NCBI GenBank assembly: GCA_021399445.1
Contig: JAJTUQ010000001.1
Coordinates: forward strand, 7,006,001 to 7,070,000
Reading direction: 5' to 3'
Source: Xylogone sp. PMI_703
Lineage: Eukaryota > Ascomycota > Leotiomycetes
Length of the DNA stretch: 64,000 nt
Positions 1 to 10,465 of this stretch are shown piece after piece (the first letter of the stretch is position 1; every line of letters begins with the position of its first letter). Under the pieces are notes generated by a model, which ran no database searches, had not been told where the DNA came from, and saw nothing but the letters and a program-made list of their open reading frames with translations. Both the position numbers and the translations under genes were made by a program.

Positions 1-288
1 GATGATATGGACCTGAAGATCTGGTAAATATGAAAGATTCTCGATTTCCTCTGCGCCCGGTCCATTCCTCTCTACCTGATTCCTAGCATTGGCGTCCTGT
101 TGCGGTGGCGGGGCAGCTCCGTCCGCTTGGACCCCATTGTTATCGGCGACGAATTTGACGGCGATGGGATTTTGAGGATTGATAGGTAAAGAGAGAGAGG
201 CTGCAAAAGGATTCTCCGGATCAAAAGTCAGTTCCGGGAAGATGGCTGCTATGCAGTCAAGTTCGATACGGCGCTCATCATCCTCCAT
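1..288 (-). CDS. RWD-domain protein, N-terminus only; probable RBR-type E3 ubiquitin ligase (Itt1/RNF14-like)
   Basis: Partial gene running off the left edge. The ATG is at 286-288 and 96 codons stay open to base 1. The first residues (MEDDERRIELDCIAAIFPEL) and the following NPF...SLPI...P segment match the start of an RWD domain, a fold that binds E2 enzymes or partner proteins. In filamentous fungi this 'IAAIFPEL ... DPFSA' opening is familiar from RING-IBR-RING ubiquitin ligases of the Itt1/RNF14 type, followed by a linker and 'LSYLPDLQVHI', as here. The RING and IBR parts would lie outside the window, so the ligase assignment is inference from the N-terminus. It is divergent from CAX4, with 571 bp between the two starts. 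Another RWD protein (for example a Gir2- or Gcn2-like one) remains possible. Confidence 0.55.
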   Translation of the reverse strand, partial: MEDDERRIELDCIAAIFPELTFDPENPFAASLSLPINPQNPIAVKFVADNNGVQADGAAPPPQQDANARNQVERNGPGAEEIENLSYLPDLQVHII

Positions 289-859
289 GGCGGGGGAGGG
301 ATGGATGTAAGGATATCAGCGGTAGACTAGTTGAGTGAAGTGATGCGCAAGGGTTCGCTTTCTCTTGCTGAGATGAGCGGCAAAAACAGTAAGAGGTACA
401 TCAAATGCTCTATACTCTAGCCCTCCTCTCAGGACGCAGGTACTATTTAAATCCCCGCATGAAGAAGCTTGGGGAAGGAAGCAGCAAATCGGCGAAAGCA
501 GACAAGTGGTGGCGAGGAGTCATGGAAAATTGCTTCAATAGTCCAGGGTCTTCGGCATGTCAAATTAACAAAGCTATTTTGTCCAGATCGGAGATAGTGT
601 GGGACAGCGCGCTGCTTTAAGCTGCAGGAAACAACGTGGGCAAAGCAATGGCCAATTCTGGTGCCGCTTTCGGGCCATGAAAGCGTCCACTTCGCTCTTT
701 GCATATGTGACGGGTTAATCTTGTTGAAGCTTGAGCTTTTTGGCTTGCTCCAGTATATACCGTTATCTGAGGTATATTAAGAATTTCTGTCATGTAATTC
801 TTCGGTCTATAATCTGATCTCAAAGTTTCAAGGGCGAAAGAGAACTAGCATAGCTTGAA
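289..859. other. Intergenic, divergent promoter region
   Basis: Separates the minus-strand RWD gene from the plus-strand CAX4, so it must hold both promoters. A TATTTAAAT stretch near 442-450 is the only core-promoter-like element seen. Small ORFs on both strands show no family resemblance. Confidence 0.6.
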
Positions 860-1620
860 ATGGCAGACCCAACCCCTCTTGCGTCCTTGTCTCTTACACA
901 TGTGCACTATGTATGTCTCTCTTTGTTTCCTGTGAACTCTATGTCAAAAGACTAACTGGGGCTATGTAGGACCCCGATGACCCAATATCCTATGCCTGTG
1001 CCTTTATGGCTCTCGTTCCCCAAGCCCTTTGCGTCGTCTATGCCACCCTAATTTGGTCAACCCGCGAGATTGAGATCTTCCTCATGTTCTGCGGCCAAAT
1101 GGCTTGTGAGGCCTCAAATTTTGCCCTTAAACGAATACTAAAGGAAGAGCGGCCGAAGCAGATGCATGGAAAGGGATACGGCATGCCCAGCTCGCATGCG
1201 CAATTTGTAGCATTCTTCAGCGTGAGTCTGACGCTGTTTCTGTTGCTGAGGCACGTACCTCGGGAGAAGTCTGCAAACTACCGGCCTTTATACTTGATAG
1301 AGAGGTTAGGGCTTTCTGTGCTGGCTTTGATGTGCGCTGGGCTGGTAGCCTGGAGTAGGGTATACTTGAGCTATCACACTCCGAAGCAGGTGCTCGTGGG
1401 TGTAGCGGCGGGGACTGTTACTGCAATCGGATGGTTTCTAGTTGTGACTGCGGTAAGAAGACTGGGGCTTCTCCAATTCTTCTTGGAACTCCCCCTCATA
1501 AGGTTCTTTAGGGTTCGGGATCTAGTGGTTGAAGAAGACCTTTCGCAGGCGGGCTGGGAGAAGTGGGAAGCCCGGAGGCTGGCTTCACAAACGAATGTGA
1601 ATGGCAAGAAAGTTAGATAA
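860..1620 (+). CDS. CAX4: Dolichyldiphosphatase (Cax4/DOLPP1 family)
   Basis: Two exons, 860-910 and 970-1620, give 233 aa. The 59-nt intron has a GTATGT donor, a CTAAC branch and a TAG acceptor. The enzyme hydrolyses dolichyl diphosphate to dolichyl phosphate at the lumenal side of the ER, recycling the lipid carrier of N-glycosylation. The PAP2 phosphatase signatures are visible in order: K-R-I-L-K-E-E-R-P, then the GMPSSHAQF motif, then SRVYLSYHTPKQV. Four to five hydrophobic spans fit a multi-pass ER membrane protein. The start MADPTPLASLSLTHVHY and the exon 2 opening DPDDPISY are typical of fungal members. The 860 ATG is chosen because only the spliced form gives this N-terminus. Confidence 0.93.
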
Positions 1621-2018
1621 TAGAAAACTTGTCCTAGTTATATAGCTATTTTACATATTTGTGCGAAGTTCGGCAACAAAATATGTTATGGTTTACAGCA
1701 GCATAGCGGAAGGAGCATTCAATGTCTCCCAATACACAATATTCACTATAACTATGCTATACAGTTCCTACACTCAGAGTACTAATTTATTACCCTACCG
1801 ATTTACTTTCTCACATTGCTCACTGAACCTAATCAATTCCACCCGCCATGGACCATGGTTCCACAGAACTATTCACCCCACATCAAATTCACGAAGCAGG
1901 TTAGATCAAAACGGATCAAAACCCTCCAGCGCAACCCCTCGTTCCAAAACAAAATACTCACAAAAACAATTCCAAAGAGCCAAAAAATATCAAAAAAAAA
2001 AAATTCAGAAGTGACAAG
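1621..2018. other. Intergenic, CAX4 3' side and tRNA downstream side
   Basis: AT-rich 398 bp between the CAX4 stop and the 3' end of the minus-strand tRNA. Apart from the Pol III terminator listed separately, nothing was recognised. The short ORFs at 1661-2094 are not credible genes. Confidence 0.6.
1992..2003 (-). terminator. Pol III terminator of tRNA-Tyr
   Basis: A run of 12 A on the plus strand, which is T12 on the tRNA strand. It lies 15 nt downstream of the tRNA 3' end and fits a Pol III stop signal. Confidence 0.8.
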
Positions 2019-2114
2019 TCCCTCGGACCGGATTCGAACCGGTGACATCCAGATTAATCTGAAATGTTTGACCAATTACAGTCTGACGTCATAAACCAAC
2101 TAGACGACCAAGGG
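2019..2114 (-). tRNA. tRNA-Tyr (anticodon GTA), with a 21-nt intron
   Basis: Read on the minus strand the cloverleaf is clear. The acceptor CCCTTGG pairs with CCGAGGG plus discriminator A, with one G-T pair. The T arm is ACCGG-TTCGAAT-CCGGT. The anticodon stem TCAGA faces TCTGG (four normal pairs and one G-T). The loop reads CTGTAA with anticodon GTA at 2077-2079. The anticodon loop is interrupted directly after position 37 by an intron at 2055-2075, the usual place for eukaryotic nuclear tRNA introns and the rule for tRNA-Tyr. The mature length is 75 nt before CCA addition. The B box (GGTTCGAATCC) is perfect and a T12 terminator follows. Confidence 0.93.
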
Positions 2115-2708
2115 ATATTTCTTGTCTGAAAACTTCGTCTCCAACTGAGCCATTGCGACTCGGTTGTTGTGCGCCAAGGGGTGAGATCTTGGTTTATGAA
2201 TCAAACTTTCTATTGCGCATACCATTTTCTGATCCTGGAGTTTCGATAGTTTCGATAACTTGAATCTAGTAATCCTTCTACTTTTGGGTTGATTACTGGT
2301 GCATGCATGTTTTCATTGTTTTCGCATTCATTTGTTTCGCTCATCTCATCTCACCTCTCGCTGTTTTCTCCTTCAGTGGGGATTAAATAAAAGGTGCCAT
2401 GAGATTCTAATAGTGCCGCAGACATAGCAAGCTGTCCCAATAATACATAGCCATCTACCAAGAGAAAGTTTTATTTTCTAGATTCGGTGATAGGATGCTT
2501 GGATAATACATTCACTTAATAATCACTAAACGGCACAAAGCTTTCTCTTTTACTTTCAATTCATTCATAAAACAGCTATGTTCATCAATTTACATAAGAT
2601 GCCTGCCTGCCTGCATGCACACACTCCCAGAGCGGAATACAAAAATCAAAGGAGGACAGAATTACCGATTTCCCTCCAAACCCGAGAATTCCAACTTCAT
2701 GGATTTAT
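2115..2708. other. Intergenic, tRNA-Tyr upstream side and formate dehydrogenase 3' side
   Basis: 594 bp. It contains an isolated tRNA-like A box (listed separately) just upstream of tRNA-Tyr. The remainder is AT-rich and should include the 3' UTR of the minus-strand formate dehydrogenase gene. No ORF of interest. Confidence 0.55.
2141..2152 (-). promoter_or_regulatory. Orphan Pol III A-box-like element
   Basis: On the minus strand this reads TGGCTCAGTTGG, an exact match to the tRNA A-box consensus TRGCNNAGTNGG. It sits about 27 nt upstream of the tRNA-Tyr 5' end, in tRNA-like flanking sequence, but no anticodon arm or own B box follows. It could be the 5' half of a decayed tRNA. Confidence 0.4.
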
Positions 2709-4443
2709 TTATTTATTGTCACGCTGACCATAGGACTAAGAAAAGAAACATGTCAGCAATCTGCCTTTCTGAAAAATTAACCAAACATCACGAAAAGAGG
2801 AATTACCTTAGTAGCGTAGTCTCCCTTGTAGACAATGAGATCTTGTGGGTTGTAGTCGTGCTTTCCGGTAAGGTAGCTCTCGAGGATCTTCTTGGTACCG
2901 GCGGCATATCTCTTCTGAGCATCGATGGAAGTACCAGACATGTGAGGAACCATGGCGTTACCACCACCGAATGGGTGCTTGACGGTACGGAGTGGGTGAT
3001 CAGCTGGAGCGGGTTGTGGGAACCAGACGTCACCTCCGTATCCGCTGAGCTGGCCAGTTCGGACGGCCTCGGCAACATCCTCCTTGACAACGATGGCACC
3101 ACGGGCAGTGTTGACGAGCCAGGCACCCTTCTTCATCTTGGAGATCAAGTCCTTGTTGAAGAGACCGCGGGTCTTCTCGTGGAGTGGGCAGTTGATGGTG
3201 ACAACATCGCACTGAGCCAACATCTCTTCCAAGCTGTCAACACGTCGGCAGCCAATTTCCTTCTCCTTCTCAGCACTGAGTGGCTGGTAGTCGTAGTAGA
3301 GGAGCTCCTTGCAGTCGAATGGCTTGAGTCTTCGGAGCACACGCTCACCGATACGGCCAACGGCAACGGTACCAACGACCTTGCCCTCTAGATCGTACTC
3401 ACCCTTGGCGACGGCGGCGACATTCCAGTCACCTCGCTCAATCTGCTCGTGGGCGGGGACGAAGTTGCGGACAAGGATGAGGATGGTCATGACTACGTGC
3501 TCAGCAACGGAGACGACGTTGGAGCCGGTAACTTCGGCGACGGTGAGACCACCGTTAGTCTTGTTGGCGGCATTGAGGTCGACATGGTCGGATCCGATAC
3601 CAGCAGTGATGCAAAGCTTGAGGTTCTTAGCCTTGGCAAGACGCTCAGCGGTGAGATAACCTGGGTGGAAACTGCATTGCCATTGAGGTTAGAATATTTG
3701 CTTTTTTCCTTTGTGAAGACGCATGCATGCACCCTTTTCTACTCGATAGCTTAGAGCAGGGGGCAAGGGGGAGCTATGATGCTCAGGGGCTAAGCGAGAA
3801 GGAAGGGCAGGAGTACATACGGAGTGGTGATGATGACTTCGGCATCTACGAGTTCCTGGTCGAACTTGGAGTTCTCGCCCTCCTTGTCGGAGGTGGTCAC
3901 AAGAGTGTGTCCTTGGTCTTCGAGCCACTTTCGAAGGCCGAGCTCGTTCTCAGTTGTGCCCAAGAGATCTGGGACCTGGAGGGTGTGCATCCATCAGCAA
4001 TTGCGTCGCGATAGAGAAGATAAGGGCGATAAGGCTGAGAGCAACCGAGCTCCATCTTAACTGCACCCCAAGTACAGTTCAATTGGATTGTATTGAATCC
4101 AATTGAAGTACATTGCACATTGAATAATATAAAATGAATATACAATAAATATAGAAGAGATAGGGATTCATACCTGCTTGGCATGCTCGCCACCATCGTA
4201 CAGAACGGCAAGAACTTTAACCTTTTCGCGTTTCCCAGTCAGCGTTCGAATTCCACCAAGTTGCATGCGACGACCACTACCGGCAAGAGCACCACTACCG
4301 CCACGAGTGAGCAGCGTCGCCGGGGCAGGACGAGCTTTCGCAGCCCCGCCAGGCGCCGTGCCATACATCCTCATGGACAGCAACCGCGCACCAGGCGCTG
4401 GTGCTCTTGCCAATCGAACGGCTGGACGGGTGAACAATACCAT
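2709..4443 (-). CDS. FDH1: NAD-dependent formate dehydrogenase with a long mitochondrial-type presequence
   Basis: Four exons: 4174-4443, 3821-3975, 2807-3671 and 2709-2735. They give 438 aa, with every join in frame. The enzyme oxidises formate to CO2 with NAD+. Conserved parts visible are [30 protein letters not shown], the FDH form of the Rossmann loop A-V-G-R-I-G (Ala at the first position is normal for this family), the NAD-specific Asp in LLYYDYQPL, the catalytic Arg in NTARGAI and the catalytic His in PHMSGTS. Residues 1-72 contain many Arg and no acidic residue, which suggests mitochondrial import. A second in-frame Met at residue 60 could start a form with a shorter leader. The last exon is only eight codons plus stop (SYGQRDNK), joined through a 71-nt intron with a CTGAC branch. 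Without it the frame reads into intron. Confidence 0.93.
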
Positions 4444-7400
4444 TTTGAAGTTTTAAGTTGATTTATAAAGAAGAAGAAAAGGGATAGTAGTCAAGGTGAG
4501 CTCGAGGGAGGTAGCTTCCGGAAGCTTTTATTATCCAAGGGAGTTGGAGGAGACTTGAGACCACGGAGGTAGTTCGGATGTTTGAGTTGCGGGGTTGGGG
4601 GGTAGGTTCTCTGCACAAGCAATAATGATATCAGCACGACACGCCCTAACACACGAATTGTGCTCTGCTCTTTTCTCTTTGCGGCCTTTCCGGAGACCTT
4701 CTTTCGAAAAGGGCAAAGAGAATGCAACATGCAGTCACATATCTTTGCAGTATGCATCGGCTGATAGTAGCCTGATGTTCATCCCCCTTGCTTGCAACCA
4801 ACGCAGGGGCAGAATAGATTGATGATAATGCATGATGGGTAAACCACGTACCTGATTCTGATTTTCTTCTGGACACAGAAGAAAGAGAAGCTGAGGATGA
4901 TGGAGGAGAAGATGCGAAAGGAAAAGAAGCAGCTGGCTCAACGGGGAGAAGGCAGTACTTTATACATTGCTCGCCTTCCCCTCCAGCACGCTCATCTGAC
5001 GGGAAACCACCAAGCCTGCCACAAACGGATTCAACCAGACAATGCCCCTTCGCACTACCGGGAGAAGCAGCCCCTCCTGCGTTCCCCTCTTCTTGCCTAA
5101 TCCATACAAATCACTTGCATCTCTTGGGATCTCCTGCTCCACTCAGCGCCCGGTCTTAATACCTCATCCACTGGCCCCCCTTCCCCCTTCCAATCCCAAC
5201 TGCGCTATCCGTGACAGATGACGGCGGCTGAGGCAGTCAATTAAGGAAGCTCATACTTGGCATGCAAAGATGTACGATATTCATTCCTGGTCAAGCATCT
5301 AGAGTGGAGAGGTTGGTTGCTGTGGTATGGCGAAGGGGAGATTGGCAGAATATTGTGCGTACGCGGTGTCTTCGCGTTTTGGGGAGCTGTTGCTGTAATT
5401 GTATCTTCATTTTTACATTCCTCATGCTTTTGCTATCACCAGTTCCTGGTATGGAAAAGAGCTTCTCCGACAGTAAATCTCTTCGCACGCGAATAAAAAC
5501 AAACTGTGGAGCATCCCATCTATTGCGGGCGAACCGCCAGCAAGACCTTCAGCTCCAGCCGCCGAAAGGGGGGATGCTGGAATATTTCCGACCTGAAAGC
5601 TTACGCTGGCCCATGGCGGGGTAAGCTGTACCAAAAGGGCAGGCTCGGGGATGATTCGGTGCAGGGCGGGAGGCCCTACCCCACACCAGCTTTTCTCGGC
5701 ATCTCGTTCGCCGAATGCGTCCGAACAGGAAGAAAACATCGTAACTAGAGCAACAACGGTCGAGGAAGCTCAATGAGGCAATTATGATGATAAGAAAGTG
5801 ATCACGAACGACGCCAGTATGGAGGATACGCATCATGTGCGGACATCGGGGCTGGTATTGGGAGCCGTCCTGCATCAATCGCTATGGATATTCCCTGCAC
5901 TGCCGGCCTGAATTGACTGGGCATAACGCATCATCATTGAGCAGCCTGGGAGCATGGTGTATCATTGCGTATAGTTCATCAATTGGCGCATTGGATGGAC
6001 ATCACCGTGAGCACCACGCGGCGTGGTGCATCCTCTCGAGCTTCGTTTCCCAGCCTTGCCAAATGATATTGCGTCGCGTGCACACTCTCAACGCTCATCC
6101 TGCCAGCCGTTCAAGTAGAGGGGATGTATTATTGCTGCAATCCTTCCAACAACGCGCACCCCGCACCAAGCCTCAACCACATACGTACAAAACAACATAA
6201 GAAGCGGCCCCCTTCCTGCCTTGGGACAAGAGATCCAGATTGCTCGAGACGCCCATGTGGTATGTTGGTCAATTCCGCATAAGCCGTAATCTTTCTGCCA
6301 ATTCCTGCACCAACACCTTGTTGGTAAAATCCCACATAAGCGTTGCTTTCTGATTTCGGCGTCAACGGTATTCGGAATGGCACTTTCTCTCTCCCATCAA
6401 CTAGGATCGACTAGGTCGAAATGCTGCTCACTTCATCAATAATAGTAGCTAGACTTCGGCATCGCCCAATCCTCACTGGCCACAACCAGAGAGCTCCCGT
6501 TAGTGTTGCCAATCTAGTGGGGCCCAACCGCCGAGCTTCGCGGGTCCTGGGTGCTTAGTTCCTCTCAAATCGTTCATGGTACCGTACCGCCTCTGCATCA
6601 ATTGTTCGTATTGGCGGGAATCATCTGCTTGATCCTCTCACTACTGGCCGCCTCTTCTCTACGGTCTGGATCTCTCATAATGGATGGCGCATTCGGGGAG
6701 AGGGGAACCGTCGGAAAGATTCTCCACGTGATGTGGACCCTTTTCCCTCTCTCATGACGTCACGTGTGAATTTCGTTCTTGTGATAAATGGTCGGAAGTA
6801 TCCTGTATTCGGGGGTTATCAGAGATCTGGCAGCTAGGCTGTGAAGTAACAGGGCCGATGAACTCCAGCCGTTTGTGTTTTAGAGGATGAAAGATGCGGT
6901 GCACGGGTCAAGGTCAGCAAGAACAACATGCCCCAGCGCACTGACACATTTGATCCATATCAGTGCCTTAGGCATAACAACTCACTTACTGTCAAGTCTC
7001 AAGCAGGGAGAACCTCGACGTTTCATGATTAAGCATAAGATCAAACCGTGATTCCGTCCAGCCAGTCTCGCGCACTAAGTGTGGCTCCACTCCACTCAGT
7101 TTCAAAATGTGCCTCCTCAATGCAACATCAATTGTCGCAGCTCGCCATGTTTCTTCCCGTGGAAGGCGAGAAAGGTTCCCAGGAGCTTGCGATTACGAAC
7201 GGCAACGGACCGGGCTTGCGTAATACTTAGTGTGGGTGCGATTCAATTTGAGAGCTGTGCGTTCGTGCCATGGTCCTATTTCTGGAGGCTCGTGGGGGTT
7301 AGAAACCACCTACAGTACCCAATTTATTCTCTGCCCCAATTTGGCAGCAGAGACGGACATCGCATTTTGTTTCGGAGACTGTTTCAGCAGTCCTTTCTTC

Positions 7401-8463
7401 CCGTATGAAAGATCTTTGCTATTAGTTGGGCTGGCAAGAATTAGAGCTTCATGAGTGATATCAGAACAAGTCTCAGAACAAAAGGAGAACTCCAGTTGAA
7501 TTGGCTGCTTATACCTCCTTATGTTGGTGTTCTGACAGCAAGGTACCTTACAGTCCTCAATGGCAGAGATGATCGCAACAGGTAAAACTCCAGGATAATT
7601 GAGAGAATAATACCATAGCTTATGTCAAAATTCATCCTGGCACGACAGCACCCGGGTTGGAGGTAAGTAGTTGACAGCGAAGATGGCTTCCAAATTACGG
7701 ACCTCCCGGCACAAATAATAGGATATTCTTTCGTGGGTTTAGTTTCAGTCAAGAGAGATTATGTACCACTCAAATGAAAGCCCATAAAAGGTACAATAAC
7801 GCAGACAAAAACCAATGCGAAACATACAACAAAAGCATGTTAGTTTGGCTAAGAACGATAAGATCGACCAGTGATATCAAAACAAGAACTCTGGTAGCTG
7901 GGTAGAAGAGATCAATCATCTCAGATAGAGGTCATTGCTGTTTCAGATCACGGAATATTGCAATTTTGTTTCAACAACTGGGTCTGCAATCTTCGCTCCA
8001 CGTATTGGACGTCTATTGTAGTAACCAGACCCAGTTCATAGTTTGGCTAATCTGGACGTGGCTACACTGAGAGGACTGTCAGGTTAAGAATGGAAGTATC
8101 CAAAAAAGCTACAGTGGAAGAGATATTTCCGAACCCAAAATTTGCACGAAGGTATAATCTGCTTTTCTTCAAACCCCTCAGAGGTATATCTATCTAAAGT
8201 TAAGGAAAAGCCCTTGTATGAAGTCAGGTAGACTGTATATTCAAAACACCCAAAGCTGGCGACGGGAAACCCCAAGGTTCCCCGTACAAAAAAACTTCCA
8301 AACCGTAAAAATAAAGTGAAGTTAGAAGAGAAAATAAGCCGTCCCAAAGTATTCCCACCCTCGCTAGATCTTACATACACATAATCATAAACATATTTGC
8401 GTTACACATCTTCCTATATACCCATTGCCGTCTTTTATGCTGTTAGAGAGCATCAACTCGCTA
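4444..8463. other. 4 kb without a recognisable gene
   Basis: Upstream side of formate dehydrogenase and downstream side of the 7TM gene. No ORF here has family resemblance or a credible splice structure. The longest are around 105-120 codons and overlap on both strands. The sequence is of mixed composition, with no visible tandem repeat or transposon ends. One bZIP/E-box cluster is listed separately. It may hold long UTRs, regulatory DNA or non-coding RNA. Confidence 0.5.
6725..6766. promoter_or_regulatory. CACGTG ... TGACGTCACGTG motif cluster
   Basis: An E-box CACGTG at 6725-6730 is followed by TGACGTCA (cAMP-response/bZIP palindrome) at 6755-6762, which overlaps a second CACGTG at 6761-6766. 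Such fused bZIP/bHLH sites are typical of fungal promoters. Which gene it serves is unclear: formate dehydrogenase starts 2.3 kb away. Confidence 0.3.
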
Positions 8464-10465
8464 TCAGATCCAGTCTTGCTGGCTCGGCCCAAGTCGCTCG
8501 GTTGGGCTTGCGTCTTTAAGCGTCGCGGATGCGGGAGGTTCCAGTGTATCCTTTCGCGGTCGAGGTGATTTCTTAGGCGACTCTGGCTTGTATACTGCAG
8601 GACTCAATTTTATATCTGATAAACGAATCGTCTCTTGCGAAGGAGCTAGCTTTGGTTGAGGGTATGGTGTCGGCGGTAACGTTTTGTTGATTGCAACTCT
8701 CGAATTATCTTCTGCTGCTAACTGGGGTGGACTTGGTCTAACGGGGAATCTAGTTGCTGGAAGTGGTGGGGGATTTGACATCCCCTTCTGTATCCTTAAG
8801 GGAGCCACTGGCTGTGGTGGCTGGTAAGTCGCAGCTGAAAGAGACTGAGACATGAGTTCTGCTTGAGATGGTGTTCGTGCATGAGACAGTCGCAGACCGA
8901 TTTGCACGGTAGCCGAAGATACAATTGAAGAATCTCGACGATGATTAGGGACTCGAAGGCCACCATGTTCAGCAAAAATTCGCGGTGGAGGTTCTAGCAG
9001 TGCAGAGTCTAAAGGCGTGGGCGACTCCGGCGTCACATCTAAAGTAGGTTGCCCCTGGGCAGCAAGTGCGGCTGCAGTCGGGAATAACGAGTAAGATCGC
9101 TTCCGGGAACTTGTGCGCTGTAGTGATGTTAACGTGCGTTCAGCTACCGGTGCAGGAACGGTAGGAGAATTGCTTGTCACACAATTGGTTGCTGTGGCTG
9201 CAAAGTCAACTTGAGCTGGAGACCCAATTTCGGATGTTTGAAAATTAGCAAGGCCTGCTGAACCCTTCTCCCTCCCAACAAGGCTTGATCGACTGTTTGG
9301 TCGGCTCTCTCTACGATTCGGAGAACCCTGACCTAACATTCTCTTACCAAGGTCAAGATCATTCGGTCCCCACATCGTAAACTGCCGTTTTTTCTGATTC
9401 CAACGTGACCTCTCCGTTCTCGGCCCAAAAGAAGTAATAGTTGCATTCGATCGGAGGAATAAATGTAAGAGAGCAGACATGAGGCCGGAAAGGTTGACAA
9501 CCACTGTCGCCATCATCGACGCTTTGGCATTAGCTTTCTTCAAGGCCAGGCTGGCAAAGAATGGAATCACAAATGCCTTAGAGAAATCAGTTTTCGAAAT
9601 AGCTACTTATAGGTGAACATATACTTACCAAGGAAACAAAGGCCATCACCAGGTAGTATACCATTCTGGATGCCGCAATCCTTTGATCATGATCAATTGA
9701 TTTACCCCGAGCCAATCTGAAAAATATCGTGACAGCGCACACCAGGATCAACACTGCGCAGACAGAGAGTAGAATAAACGCATCCATTCCAAATCTCGAT
9801 ATGAACCATAATAGAGAGGCAAAGCAGAAGTCTCGTTCAGGGTGGATATGAGAAGGAATCCAAGTCCCGAGTAACATCAACACCACTAACCCTAGACAGA
9901 TCCAAATGTCGTACCTCCTTCTCGGTGGGAACGGCAGCGCTCGTGTAGATCGAATTGTACATTCCACTCCAAAGACCAATTGTATATATGGAACAATGAA
10001 CAGCGCTGGCCACACAAATTGCGAGATGTGAGCGCAGCCATGCTCATTTAAGGCCTTCAGGCCCATTCCTTGTGCTCCTGCAAACACCATGCCCTGTACC
10101 ATGATTCCTAGGGATAAGACCAACGGAAATGTCTCCGCTGGGTGAATCCATGGTATGTGAAATCCACTGTATTCGAATGTCAGCTCACGCGATGTTTCAT
10201 ATATGGATTTGACTTACGTCTTCTTGACCTTGTAATTGTATTTCCTCGAAGCCCAGTAGCAATCATACGCAATCCTTACAACTGTTGTAAGAGCGATTAA
10301 AGTATTGAAGGTAGCGAGAATTATAGTCGACGTTCGAATAGACTTGCTCTGAGCGAAAAAGAGCGATTCAAGTATTGCTTCAGCCTCTTGCGTTTTGTTC
10401 TTGGTAGGGGAACTGATATTAGAACGTGGAAGCACCAAGCCTGTTGAGATCACTAAGCTCTCCAT
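8464..10465 (-). CDS. Putative seven-transmembrane receptor (GPCR-like), family not recognised
   Basis: Three exons, 10218-10465, 9629-10166 and 8464-9576, give 632 aa. The introns are 51 and 52 nt with GTAAGT donors. Seven hydrophobic spans lie near residues 47-67, 96-115, 133-153, 172-190, 200-230, 248-272 and 282-302. The N-terminus carries two N-glycosylation sequons (Asn16, Asn23). Cys127 (between helices 2 and 3) and Cys197 (before helix 5) would both face outside, like the disulfide pair of many GPCRs. Loops 3-4 and 5-6 are Arg/Lys-rich, as expected inside the cell. The last ~330 residues form a hydrophilic, Ser/Pro-rich tail. I recognise no named fungal receptor class, so receptor function is inferred from architecture. 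It could also be a non-receptor membrane protein. The ATG at 10465 is the first that gives this frame. Confidence 0.75.

Noticed and set aside
2615..3391. 258-codon plus-strand ORF
   Set aside because: Antisense to the well-supported formate dehydrogenase exon; composition (Val/Glu/Leu-rich) is the complement of that coding frame.
3672..3820. Possible frameshift in formate dehydrogenase
   Set aside because: The break is a normal 149-nt intron; CC plus T across it restores Pro and the ITTPFHPGYL sequence.
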